From Dipteris shenzhenensis (Eukaryota > Polypodiophyta > Polypodiopsida > Gleicheniales): a stretch of 64,000 nt of DNA. The position numbers and the translations under genes were made by a program. This document shows, piece by piece, positions 22,968-33,869 of the stretch. Below the pieces are notes generated by a model that saw only the letters and a program-made list of their open reading frames with translations, was not told where the DNA came from and ran no database searches. The stretch's first letter is position 1. Every line of letters begins with the position of its first letter. The stretch lies in assembly GCA_047967505.1 (NCBI GenBank), contig CM106541.1. One strand, given 5' to 3'.

Positions 22968-25703
22968 CTATTCATGTTTACTTGTCCATTTATGGTTTCT
23001 AAATATCTTCGATTCCCTCCACTGTCTATGTCTCTCTGCTGCAATTGAATTGTCTAGAGCTTGTCTTCGTCTTTGCTTTTGGGCTAGAAGAAAAGCAAGC
23101 TTGATTTTGGAGCTAGCAACTTTTCTTTTAGCATGCAGCCTTTGTAGTATGCCTCGGTAAAACCATTGGAAGACTTCCTTCAGACTATTCGCCTTCTGAC
23201 TCCCTCCATAGTGTTGTGTGTGTCTAAAAAATGCATTACGTGCCATGTAGTGAGACTTCTCCATGCCTTGGGTAGACCAAATAGCTGGGCATCCATACTT
23301 TTTGACAAAATAGGGAAGGTGGTTGTATATGATATGCTGTAAGACATAAGAATGCATAGTAAGTAATAAAAAAAAGAGGATCACACTTAAGTAAAAGAAA
23401 AAGACAGAACCTTACCATGTAGTGAGTTATATTGCAGGCTGTCCACGCGTCTTTCATTGACTTCCCAAAATGTTTAATTGCCTCCTCAAAGTTCTTGTAA
23501 TCACTCTTTGTCCATGTTACTTTGTCACAGAACATGAAGAGTTGATCAAGAGACCTCCACACCTCTGCCTTCCTATTTCGTGCTTCCCCATCTGCCTCAT
23601 GATCTTTCACAGCATTATGGACTTGCTTCCACAATCCATAATTAATCTTTGAAATTGCTCTACCTTGCCTTACTTGCTTACTGTGTTTGGGTCGAGACAA
23701 GAATCTTCTTGCCTTAACACCACCAATAGAGGGCTTGATTGGTACCTCCTTGCCATTGGTAGACTTTTTAAAATCCTTTGTGATTTGAACATCTCCTCCA
23801 TGCAGACCTATATCGGATAACACTTTTTCCAATGCTTGAAGAGCATCCTTTCTATTTTTTTCGGGACGGAGTTTCCAAGCAAATCCAATATATAAAAATA
23901 CCAATTTCTCAATAATTCGACATAGACCATGCAATGTGCAGATGTGAACATTACATAGTGGAATGTCCAGAATGGCCTTGAAGTCAGGGTCAACTTTATC
24001 TCTATTAGGTGCTCTCTTCCACCATTTTGAATCCATTACTTGAGCTGATTCTTTGCAGTAAAGACAAGGAGACTTTGAGTTGCCTCCTTTACTAATGTTA
24101 TACATGCACTTAAGTGTTTTAAGATCCCCGGCCATGTGCCACTCTACTTGAAAATCACCTTTTCCTGCAACATGGAGATTCTCGCCTTGCACTTGTCTTT
24201 TGATTATTGTTGGTATTTCCGTGTGATGAAACACCCAATCTAGTGTTTCATGGTCTTCGGTCTTCACCTGTGAGATTATAGAAAACAAAAGTATTACTAT
24301 ATCAGATTTGAAAACAATGACCAAAATCAAGTATAAAAGAGCCCATGATCATAACTGGAACGAGCCTAACCACCATATGTGTTTCTCTGACTGCACACTA
24401 AAATACTTCGAACTCGCTTCAGTCAATGATGTATCAATCGCTCCATTCATCAATGTAATAGTAACTCTTTCCATTTTCTTTTCCTTTACAACCTCACACT
24501 CATCCAGTTTGATAACAAATTTCAAAATGCCTTTGCACTCCTCAAATGTTATTCCATAAAACTCGACCATTCTTTTTTGAAGTTGTTGCAGATCTAAAAA
24601 TATATTGTTCCAAGGATCATACACAGTGGTTCCTTTAATACCATGAAATATTTCTTCAATATGGATATACTGCCCAATAAATTCATCTATACTTTCATTC
24701 AAATGACCTCTTATCCTCCACACGGTTGCTGGATTTGGCAGTAAAACTCGTTTAATCCTTTGATCTTTCAAAGTTGAGGATATCGCATGGAAAATCGAAC
24801 TATATCCCTTCCTGCTAACTCCACTAACATCAAGAGCCTCTTGGATTATAGTGCCATCAACTTGATTATTGGATACAAAGTCCTCTACAACATTGCGTTT
24901 GACTGTTTTGTATTTTTTTTCCTCAATCAAACCTTTTGCTACACCGCAAGAAAGCAATCCTTTCATTTGTTTAACAGGAAGAAGGTTCGGGTCCATATTT
25001 TCTTTTGTAGGCTCCAATAATTTCCTGTAATAACAACATTATATGACTATATTATTCAGCACCTCCATTCTTATTTTGCGACAATCAACGAAATAGATAT
25101 AGTCTGGAAGAGAGCCTTTTTGAGTATACAAAATGATAAATTTCAATCTAACCTTGCTTCCTGAATTCGTCGCTTGCATCCACCAGTCCCAGCCTTCAAA
25201 TTTGCAATGTTTTTAATCTTCCTGCTACGTTGTCTGTCTCCAAGCATGGTTCTCTTCTTTCTTGCTCTTGTCAATTCTTTTTTACTCTTTGAATGCTCCT
25301 CGATTTCATTCTGCAACTGCTGCTCCAATTTTGCACGAATGGCTATCTCCTCCATCTTGGCCCCCTTTTCTTGTAGGTACATCATTTTATACGTTTCCGC
25401 AAATGCAGATTGCGCTGAAATATAACCAAGAAGTCCATTTTGTCCATCGCCGGCAAACCTCAGTAATGTGGTGGGATTGACAAATGGAGGTGTAGAGTTT
25501 TTTACTTGACATTTTGGATATATGCTTCCGTCGCACCATAAGTCAATATGTTGAAGCCCTTCTCTTCTCATATTTTCCCGCTATTGAGCATTCAGCACCG
25601 TATCCTTTCGTCTTTTTTGTGCTGGAGCATATTGTTCTTCCAAGTCGATGTGAAGATGGTGTAATCGCTTCTTCTCAGATAGTGACTCACTAGTATCGGC
25701 CAT
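22968..25703 (-). CDS. Gene C: DDE transposase with RAG1/Transib-like zinc and catalytic spacing (one in-frame TAG)
   Basis: Four exons on the minus strand: 25703-25153, 25024 to about 24397, 24267-23416 and 23336-22968, totalling 800 codons. The end of exon 2 is the least certain junction. Residues 110-155 are a Lys/Glu-rich coiled coil. Catalytic candidates are D358 (FVIKLDECE), D441 (WHMAGDLKTLK) and E703 (WSTQGMEKSHY). C461/C464 (PCLYC) and H678/H683 (HIIYNH) would make a zinc site. Relative to D441 the cysteines are at +20 and +23, and relative to E703 the histidines are at -25 and -20; in RAG1 as I recall it (D708, C727, C730, H937, H942, E962) these are +19, +22, -25 and -20. A TAG at 25583-25581 (codon 41) interrupts the amino end; translation could restart at Met 45. 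Confidence 0.78.
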
Positions 25704-26072
25704 TTTTTGTGCTCCTCAGGTTGCGAAGTTTGTTTTTCAATCTCATAGTCGTTTTGTAACATGAATCGTGGAAGTGTGGCGGTATCCATGTGAATATTTT
25801 GAAAACTTGCAATCACTAAGTTCAGTGATGGACTCTTAATGAAAGACCTGCACACGTCGGCCAAAGAGATGCGGAATCTTTGGTAAACAAAAAAAAATCT
25901 AAGAGGATATTTAATACAAAATCGTGTTGGTCAGACAAAAGATTATCTTATTCCTTTTTGAATTGGCAGTTCTGTAGTCCTTACTGACAAATCTGAGCCA
26001 CGTTTCCGTATTTTACTATTTTTGAGGTCTTTTAGGAGAGAAATAAATCAAAAAATGGTGAATTTCTTACAG

Positions 26073-26104
26073 GGCCCCAAAATGAGTTCCCTTTTTCCCT
26101 AATG
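26073..26104 (-). repeat. Right terminal inverted repeat of the 10.7-kb transposon
   Basis: On the minus strand it begins CATTAGGGAAAAAGGGAACT and continues CATTTTGGGGCC, a 30/32 match to the left repeat. Similarity fades inward after the GGGGCC. Confidence 0.85.
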
Positions 26105-26350
26105 CTACTCGATAATACCTGAGATGATAGCTCCTGGGTGGGTGAAAGGATGAGCGCAAGGGGATAAGCTTTTTGGCTCCCTCGAGGAGGCCTAGCATTT
26201 GGAGGAGGGCTTCTCAAAATACTTGCTATGATAGGAAAAAAAAATGCTACTGTCTTGCTAGAGCCAGTTTGAGTGCATTATCATTAGCTAAGGCTTTAAA
26301 AGGGACAAAGGGGAATTTTAACTCAAGAGTGTATGCAATTGTGAGAATTT

Positions 26351-26575
26351 GTGTGTGTGTGTGTGTGTGGTGGGGGGGGAGAATGAGAAAGATTGTGTTT
26401 GTGAGTGAAAATGTGTGTGTGTGTGTGTGTGTGAGTAGCAAGGGAAGAATGTGCATGTGTGTATTACAAGGCCAAGTTCATGTGTGTGTGTATAAATTAT
26501 AGAAAATGTGTGTGTGTGTGTGTGTGTGAGTGAAATTTTATTGAGAAAAATGTGTGTGTGTGTGTGTGTGTGTGT
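26351..26575. repeat. Interrupted (GT)n microsatellite cluster
   Basis: Five GT runs of about 20-30 bases are separated by short words such as GAGTGAAA and AGAAAATG. Frames across them encode only Val/Cys repeats. Confidence 0.92.
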
Positions 26576-27961
26576 TTAAAAAATAAAACCTTTTAACAAC
26601 ACGGCACACGAAGCTCAAATAAGGGTGGATAAGACATTATTTATTATATGGGTATTCATAAAACAAAAGTTCATACAAAAGTGTCGAGTCCGTCAGGTAT
26701 TCCAAGCTCCAAGGTCAAGGTCCACTTACGTGCTGCCACCATCCAAACCAACTAGTTGTTAGAACAATGAAGTTGAATTTGGGTAGATAGGTAATGCATG
26801 TATCCCCTGGCTTGTTATTGCTTTACCAAAGAACATGAACGTACCTTTCAAAATTCTAAGAGAAAAAGGAGATTTAAAGGAATTTAAGAAAATACCAAGG
26901 TTTACATTCTAAAGAATTTTGAGAAAGTGAAAAAAGAAAAACCTTAAGGGGGGTAATCCTCATCCTTGAGTGGTTATTAGGGCCAAATAAATCAATTGGA
27001 ATAAATCTAGGGGGGTAATCCACTCCCAAGAAATTTTAATTAAGGAAAAAATTTAAGTAGAGGGGTTAAAAAATGGAAGCATAAATTACAAAGAGAATCC
27101 ACAAGGGGTACTCTTCCTTAATACTGGAAGGTAATTCTCACCCATTGCAATTCACCACCAAAATTAAATCCCATGTTGAAACAGTCTAGAAATAAGGATG
27201 TTAGTAAGTGAAAGAAACCCATGGCAACTCCATGTTCTAAACAAGGCAACTCCATGCCCTACACAAGGATCAATACCAAGGGTCGATAATCCATGCTATT
27301 ATCCACAAGATGAGCTAATAATCAATCATTGTCTTACGTTTTAGGGGGGAAATAGTAAGGTTTAGGGAGGGTTAGGTAGTGTAGTACTTATAGGTTTGAA
27401 AGAAATTTTGTCCTATACAAACAAAATTCACCAAAGAGACCTTAAAAGTGAACCATCAAAAGCGCATTTAATGCATGTATTTAAGTGAGTGTTCATAATT
27501 TACACTTAGGGTGGAATACAAAATGGTTAGCACTAAGCAACTAAACGAATACATGAAATACGTTGAAAAGGCTTGCTCAAATGAAATGAATGAAAAAGTT
27601 TTGAAAAAAAGAAAAAAAGAAAGTCTAGAATAAGACCAAACGAAAGTTATAAGTTTTGGCAAGGACATAAAGAGAACATAAAGTAACTTTTCTTTAAATA
27701 AAATAAAATAAAATTTAAATATGGGTTAAACCTCACACCATGTTGAGAGGTGTAGTAAATCCTAAAGATATAAAAAAGGCCAAAGACATGGCACAAGAAG
27801 CAGTACCATAATTATAAAAAAATATTTTTCAAATAAAGAAGCAGGACTAGTTAGAACATTAAATGTATATATACTTTCCTCTATACTTAAACAAAAACTA
27901 TTGCTATCCCTAATAAGTAAAAAAGGTTTTCTTTAAGATGAATATCTAAGTGTATATATAC

Positions 27962-27997
<36 letters not shown>

Positions 27998-30900
27998 GTC
28001 AATCAATGTATAGGTTAGAAACATTGTGAGTCATAGGGTAGCTAAATGCAACTATATATGTAACTAGGTATGTATTTAGGGCACCCCATAATTGCATAGG
28101 GTGGTCACAACTTAGAAGGGTCTTGAAGTATGCACTTTCTAGAGTCCATGAGCATTTACTACATTTGTGGCCAAGTTTAAAACACATTCAGTATCACATT
28201 AACATAGTCATAAGTCTTATGTGTTGTAGGAAATCTCTTGAGCACGTCTATCACATGCAAACTATGCAAACTACACAATAGTTCATTTCATATAAGTAAC
28301 CGATGAGTGGTAGTGCAGAAGAGCAACTCTATTGGTCCAATGTGAGAGAGGAGTGAACAGTACTACAAAGAGCCATAACCTTCGAGATAGCAATCAAGGA
28401 ATGTAGTCGCAGATACAAAGTATCATGTTGAAGATGCCCATGCTACCACGGAGAGTTTGCATACATACGGGGAGAAATAGCATTAGCAAGCACAAGGAGA
28501 GTGAGCAGAGTTGTACAAGGGAGTCCAAAAAAAGGTTTGGCCATGAGGAGTTGTCCATGAATTGTCAAGGAAAGAATCTACACGATAGGACGAATGGCCA
28601 AGCATTCTGATGTAATAAGCGCAAGCGAGAAGAGAGCCCAAGCTTGCGCATGCAGGTTGATCAATTTGCCAAACCAGTGTGTGAAAAGGCAAGGAAGGAA
28701 GAGAAGAAGACTTGAGCAGCAGATCAAAAGGAAGCTGTGGGTAATCACAGGATCACGAAAAGAGTGCCAAGATAGCATGCTACTACTGGAAGTCGCTAAG
28801 GGCCAAAGGAGCATAGTGACCGCAAACCTTTGGCTAGGAGGAATTAGAAAATAATTATGCCATTTGCTCGTGTCGACAATATTATCACTTGATGAACTTT
28901 CTGCAAACTCTCCTTCAACACATTGAATTTTCTTAATTGCTTGTAGCTAGAGTTAGGAAACCCTATGAGGAGGTTTTTTGACATTTGAGGTCATTTGGTT
29001 CACTAGGTAGAGAGAGTTGAGTGAAAAAACAATCTTCTTGAGAAGAAATCAACACAAATCAATCCAACTTGCTATAGCTACCCCAGGTGATGTGACGTGG
29101 CATTTCGCGCAAGATTCCTATTGGCTCTTCACTGGTAATAGAATTTCATTTTATTGTGAAATCCCTCTTGGATTTTCTTTGGTCAGTTTCAAAATTTCCC
29201 TCCACCCTCTACTTGTTGCTCAACGGGGCACTGCTAAGAGACCCTATGTATCACGTGCATAAAAAACCCCTTGACTAAAATTTCCCCCCCAACAAAAACA
29301 ACCCCCTTTACGTATGAACTAGTGATTTTTTATTGTAATCTTGTTAAAGTTTTTCAAAAAGTTCAATTAAACTATCCCTCCTTTTGAATGCACGTGGTAC
29401 ACTAAACTTTTGTGGGGTGAACCCCTCCAAGCTTGTTGTTGCTGGAATCTGTTTTGAGAGTTCGTTGGTCTTCACATTTGACTAAGTCAACAATGGCATA
29501 TGGATCTTGACCTTGACTAAACATTTTCAATTTATATTGACTCTTCTTAAGCATTAGAACTTAGTTATGGAACTCATGGATGTCATTGTACTTTGCATTT
29601 ATGGAGATGGCTTCATGGTGTATGCAGCATATCTTATGATGTATGTAAGTTCTTTGCATCTATATGAGGCAGACATGATGATGATGGTCTCAAATAATAT
29701 CATTCTCAAGCTCCACTTGTTTGAGTCTATTTGTCAAACCTTGTAAGGCATTAGACACTACCCATGAGGTAAAACCTTGCCTAGAATTGGATACTTTGCT
29801 TCACATTGACAAAAAGGTTATGCTTTGGTATACCAAGAAGATACACAAAGAAGAAAAGCTTTGCTTCATCAACACCAAGCACAATGAAATGGACATTGAG
29901 CCAGTTTATGAGTCAAAGATACAATGGTGGCTTGGAAACGATAGGTCCTCAAAAAAGATTATATGTCCCTATGTGGTCTCTTAGTAATCTTATACATCAT
30001 TTTCCAAAATGGTGTATTTTTACGCCACTCTATGTTGATATCGGGGTCATTGTTTGCTTGGGTGTAGCCATTTTGGTAAGGTTCAGGGACTTTTCTATAT
30101 ATAAGTATCTTGCATGACCCATAACTTATGCATTGCTCAATTGAATTTGGCAAATTTTGTCAAGTTGTAGTACACATTCCAAACTTGAACACGAGAGCAA
30201 AAAATGATGGAATAAGGATTTGGAACGAGACCGTTACAGCATTACAAGTGCTATGTTGCATGTGAAGCATGCATCTTGAAGACTATAGGATATAGCAATT
30301 TATTCAAAATCATCAAAATTTTGTTCTATACATACATGCAACCAAGTAATCATTCTAAAGTACTCTACGTGAGCTTCTCCTCAAAGCAAGGACACACCTG
30401 AATGAGATCATTATGCATGGGTTAATGGGCCTCCAATGTTGTGCTAAAGTGATGCATATTCATTTGAGGGCATGCTCCATAACTTTTTTTTGATTTGTTT
30501 GAAAACCAAAATGGATTGAAAATTTGGAATCCAAACTATTGGGACTAGTGCATGGTGGTCTTAAAACATTGATAGTTGTTGGTATTGGTACCTAGATTTA
30601 CCCTAAAATGAAACGAGTTGGAAAAGTGCAATTTGTGCTTGTGAAAAGATATTTTTATAAATCCAACACTATTTACAATTTTGAATTGTTTCTTTTTCCA
30701 TGCACTTGCTTTCTATATGGCTCATAAGCATGCTAAAGATCATTGCATTTAGTAATAATACATAGCATAAAACCTGATAGCGTGACCTTTCGCCTATTTT
30801 TGTTTTCAAGCATTTTAGGCCACATTGCACTTCTTTGGGCTATCCAATTCTACTGATGTGTATCGCCGGAGGGGGGAAAATCAACGGCTGAAATTTCACT

Positions 30901-31640
30901 ACTCCCATGAATTTCAAATTTTCACACCTTCCGCCCATCAAATCTTGGAAGATTAAGTACCTGCAACCTGCCCTTACCCCTGCAAATGCCCTACAACCCG
31001 CACGCCTCGACATGACCTTGCGTAGACTTTGGTTTGCCATTGTCTTCTTTCGGGTAATTTGTCTTCTATTCTTTGCTTGCCTCACCAGCTCGCTTCTCTC
31101 TATTTTGGTTTGGCATTGTTGTCTTTCATTGATCGTCACCATGGCAACATGTAGCTCACCATGGCTTACAAGAGAAGCAAATAGTGGCTATGAGATAGAA
31201 AAGCTAAAAAGCTTGGTCAGGGCACAAGGAACAGAAGACTCCTTGTAGAGCAGTAGCAGGAAGCAGTTGTTGCAGATGCACGTATTCGGTCATTGCCATC
31301 AGAGCAAAGAAAATGAGCTGTGATGTCAAGATTGATGATAGCATTTAAGGAAGCAACATTAGGCCATTCAGGTTAATACCATTCTCGAGCCTTCACAAGC
31401 TTTAGCCTACACTCTAAAGTTCATAGAGTGATAACCCTACCAACACCTTGTATTTTTGTGCCAATTCATCACCACTATTGCAATGAATTTTGCACTTAGG
31501 TTGACTCTCCTTTTCTTTCATTGAGATTGGGATTTCATGCATTGCTTCCACTCTTCATGCATCTCTCGAGAGTTTCTACAAATAACAAGGACATCTATAG
31601 AAAGCAGACGGGAAGATGTTTGACGAGCACATCATACATA
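26576..31640. other. AT-rich spacer, no gene recognised
   Basis: About 5 kb with only short frames. A (TAGA)n microsatellite lies at about 27963-27998. At 30907-31245 an open frame of 113 codons (MNFKFSHLPPIKSWK start) has no motif I can name and overlaps an equally long minus frame, so I do not call it. Runs of A and C near 29260-29310 are low complexity. Confidence 0.6.
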
Positions 31641-31739
31641 TTCTTGATACAACAAAGGTTAGTGGTTGCCTAAACCATCTCGATGGTTGCTTGTGATTGA
31701 GCTTTGGGATAGTTTACTTGTCTCATTTCTTGATACAAC
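31641..31739. repeat. Tandem repeat unit left of CACTA-2 (paralogous empty site)
   Basis: A unit beginning TTCTTGATACAAC at 31641 runs through AGTGGTTGCCTAAACC and TGAGCTTTGGGATAGTTTAC; the next unit begins at 31728 with the same TTCTTGATACAAC and is split by CACTA-2 exactly after AAC. Its remainder resumes at 40874. The first unit therefore shows the uninterrupted target sequence. Confidence 0.85.
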
Positions 31740-31818
31740 CACTATAAGGCATAGGTCATTTTTTGATGAAAATACCGACGCTTTTTACATTAAAAGTTTT
31801 TTTTTTCACGGGTGCAAA

Positions 31819-31964
31819 CGTCGCTATAAGAGTCGCTAAAAGCGTAAAAAAAGAACCGTCGCTATAAAGCGGCGCTATATAGCGACATTGGTAAAGGTTG
31901 CTATATAGTGACACTATTAATCATCGCTATATAGCGACACTGGTAAACATTGCTATATAGCGAC
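31819..31964. repeat. Left subterminal repeats of CACTA-2
   Basis: Six or so variants of GTCGCTATATAGCGAC, a near-perfect palindrome, spaced about 20-30 bp. In En/Spm the equivalent motifs bind TNPA and are needed for excision. Confidence 0.88.
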
Positions 31965-31977
31965 GATTAATAGAACT

Positions 31978-32047
31978 AAAAAAAAGGGTTAGTGGGGCTA
32001 AACAGGGCTTGCTATGGCCCTGTTTAGCCCCACTAACCCTTTTTTTT
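31978..32047. repeat. Perfect 31-nt-arm hairpin of CACTA-2
   Basis: Arms 31978-32008 and 32017-32047 are exact inverse copies (core GGGTTAGTGGGGCTAAAC), with loop TTGCTATG. It lies between the left subterminal repeats and the 3' end of the minus-strand TNPA-like gene. A diverged copy is at the same place in CACTA-1. Confidence 0.93.
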
Positions 32048-32270
32048 TTGGTAATTACAAAACAAAGTTTTTTTATAACAAAATTTCCCTTGCGAAAAGG
32101 GTGATACAAAATCGCTCTTGTGAAATGATGAACAACAAAATCATATACATTTCGGACATATACAACATTGTTTGTAACAAAATTACCCTTTCGAAAGGGC
32201 AATACAAAATTGCTCAAAAGAGTGAATATACAAAATGACATACAGGGCGAAGAAAATGCTACTACCACTA

Positions 32271-33816
32271 CTACTCATCCGTATCCGAATCGTCCTCATC
32301 TTGTTGGCCTGTTCCTTGGTCCTCGTCAGCTGCATCTTCTCCCTCATCCTCGTCACGTGCGTCTGATCCTTGGCCCTATTGATCGCTCGCCTCCGATGAT
32401 GGGACGCTTGAGCTTTGACCCTAAGAGTGAACCATATAAATCAAAATTAGATTGGAACTTAAATTAAAAAGTGAGATTACAAGTAGGAGTAAACTTATAC
32501 TGTGCGAGCAGCCACCTCAGCCCAATCCACCGTCGCTCCCATTGCCTCTTGCTCAATAAACTACAGCTTTGTTCCTATCCGAAATGCACGTCGCGTCTCT
32601 GCATCTGTAGGAAGACGACCCATCGTAGCTTGCTATGGATCTAATTTACGAGAGTTAGAGTTAGCTAAAGTGCATGTAATATGTAGTAAAACAAATAGAA
32701 CAATACATTAAGTGAGAAGAAGTAGACTTACCATGGTTGCCTCGAATGCATACCGTCTGCCTACACCAAAGTGTGAAGTACCTACGACATCCAGCCATCT
32801 CTTCGCAGCCCTCCTCTGACCCTCAAAACAATTCGCGATGGTCCCTATTTTGCTTCTTGAAGTACTTCCAATCAGCTTTGTCTGCCTAGCTAGGTTTAGC
32901 CAACCCCTTTGTGATGGAAGTACACAAGGTTGATCTACGATGCTTCAAGACCAAACCCATGCGCTCTCGCATATAATCATCATTAAAATCCACATTTGGC
33001 GGGTTAGGGTATATTTGTTTTAACTCATCGATGACCGCCTGCTTCTTTTGGCCATCTTGATACCGCCAATCGGTAGCAATGCCACTCTTGAAGTGATGAC
33101 TCATCAACCTCCTCATGGTGGCCATCACTGCTTTGCCCTTTCTATCTTCTATTATCTCTCTGGTAGATGTGATTTGATAGAAGAGATCCCCTGATGAGTA
33201 AGGAGGACTGATGGTAGCAGAGTCAGAAGGAGTGGAAGCTGCGCGAGTGCTTCTAGAGCGAGGAGTAGCAGTGGGAGTAGGAGAGGGAAAGGGACCTGAC
33301 TGATACTGTGTCTCCGAACCAAGTGGAGACCTGTAGGAACGTGAGTGTGCTGACTCCTCTACATCTCCCGAGTTAGCACAACATGAGCCACCCTTCCTAC
33401 TCTTCCTTCCCTTACGAGAGGCATGCGCAGGTGATGACCCTGCGGTCAACAAAGGGGCACAAGGGGATGGCTGGGCAGTACGTCCACCCGTCGGTGTAGG
33501 GGAGGGAATTGCTGAGGTCCTCTGAGATAGCAGAGAGAAGAATCTCGCTGCCTCCTCATCGCTCATCTATGCTACAAACTCATCGGGACTCCCGACAAAG
33601 CCATGCACGGCTTGCAAAGGAGTTCCCTGAGGGGTAGTCACAGTGCTACGTGGAAGAGGAGTCGGACCAGGGGTAGTCGTAGTGCTGGGTCCAAGAGGAG
33701 TCGGAGTCCTCGCGGTAGTCGCTTGAGAGGAATCAAAGTCCTCTGTAGCATAAAGATCATGAGCTCTTCTCCTGCGAGGCTGTCCATACTCATCGGATGA
33801 CCGATGTGATCCATGT
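32271..33816 (-). pseudogene. TNPA-like (Transposase_24/Ptta type) gene of CACTA-2, main coding part
   Basis: On the minus strand an acceptor TTAG at 33817-33820 opens a frame (HGSHRSSDEYGQPRRRRAHD) rich in Thr/Pro, interrupted by TAG 33567-33569, then MSDEEAARFFSLLSQRTSA with Ser/Pro-rich linker and a conserved-looking EIIEDRKGKAVMATMRR...LMSHHF segment to about 32886. Further pieces in shifted or spliced frames read CFEGQRRAAKRWLDVVG, TSHFGVGRRYAFEATM and GRLPTDAETRRAFRIGTKL, an order like the carboxyl half of the Ptta/En/Spm transposase family, and an acidic end (DEDEGEDAADEDQGTGQQDED) before TAG at 32271. More TAG codons occur at about 32547 and 32380. TNPA-type proteins bind subterminal repeats. 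Assignment rests on position and this loose match. Confidence 0.6.
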
Positions 33817-33869
33817 CTAACATAGACACAAACACGAAAAGAAAAACAAAAAAACAAACATAAGCATAG

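Larger units (their letters stand above)
15377..26104. mobile_element. 10.7-kb DNA transposon carrying a RAG1/Transib-like transposase and a histone H3-like gene
   Basis: Inverted repeats at 15377-15408 and 26073-26104 match at 30 of 32 positions. Counting the repeat from GG, the flanks are TA on both sides, which would be a 2-bp target duplication; an AT reading shifted by one base is equally possible. Four spliced genes lie inside: unknown gene A (+), H3-like gene (-), unknown gene B (+) and transposase gene C (-). Exon joins are phase-consistent with GT-AG borders. Genes A and H3-like converge, H3-like and B diverge, B and C converge. Composition inside is mildly richer in GC than the flanks. 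I cannot assign a superfamily: transposase architecture points toward RAG1/Transib/CMC relatives, but the terminal repeat does not begin with CACTA or a known Transib end. Confidence 0.8.

Noticed and set aside
15377-26104. A Maverick/Polinton or viral integration
   Set aside because: No polymerase B, packaging ATPase or capsid gene; genes have introns and a DDE transposase.
30907-31248. 113-codon plus frame with hydrophobic middle
   Set aside because: No motif, overlapping opposite frame of the same length, and AT-rich surroundings.
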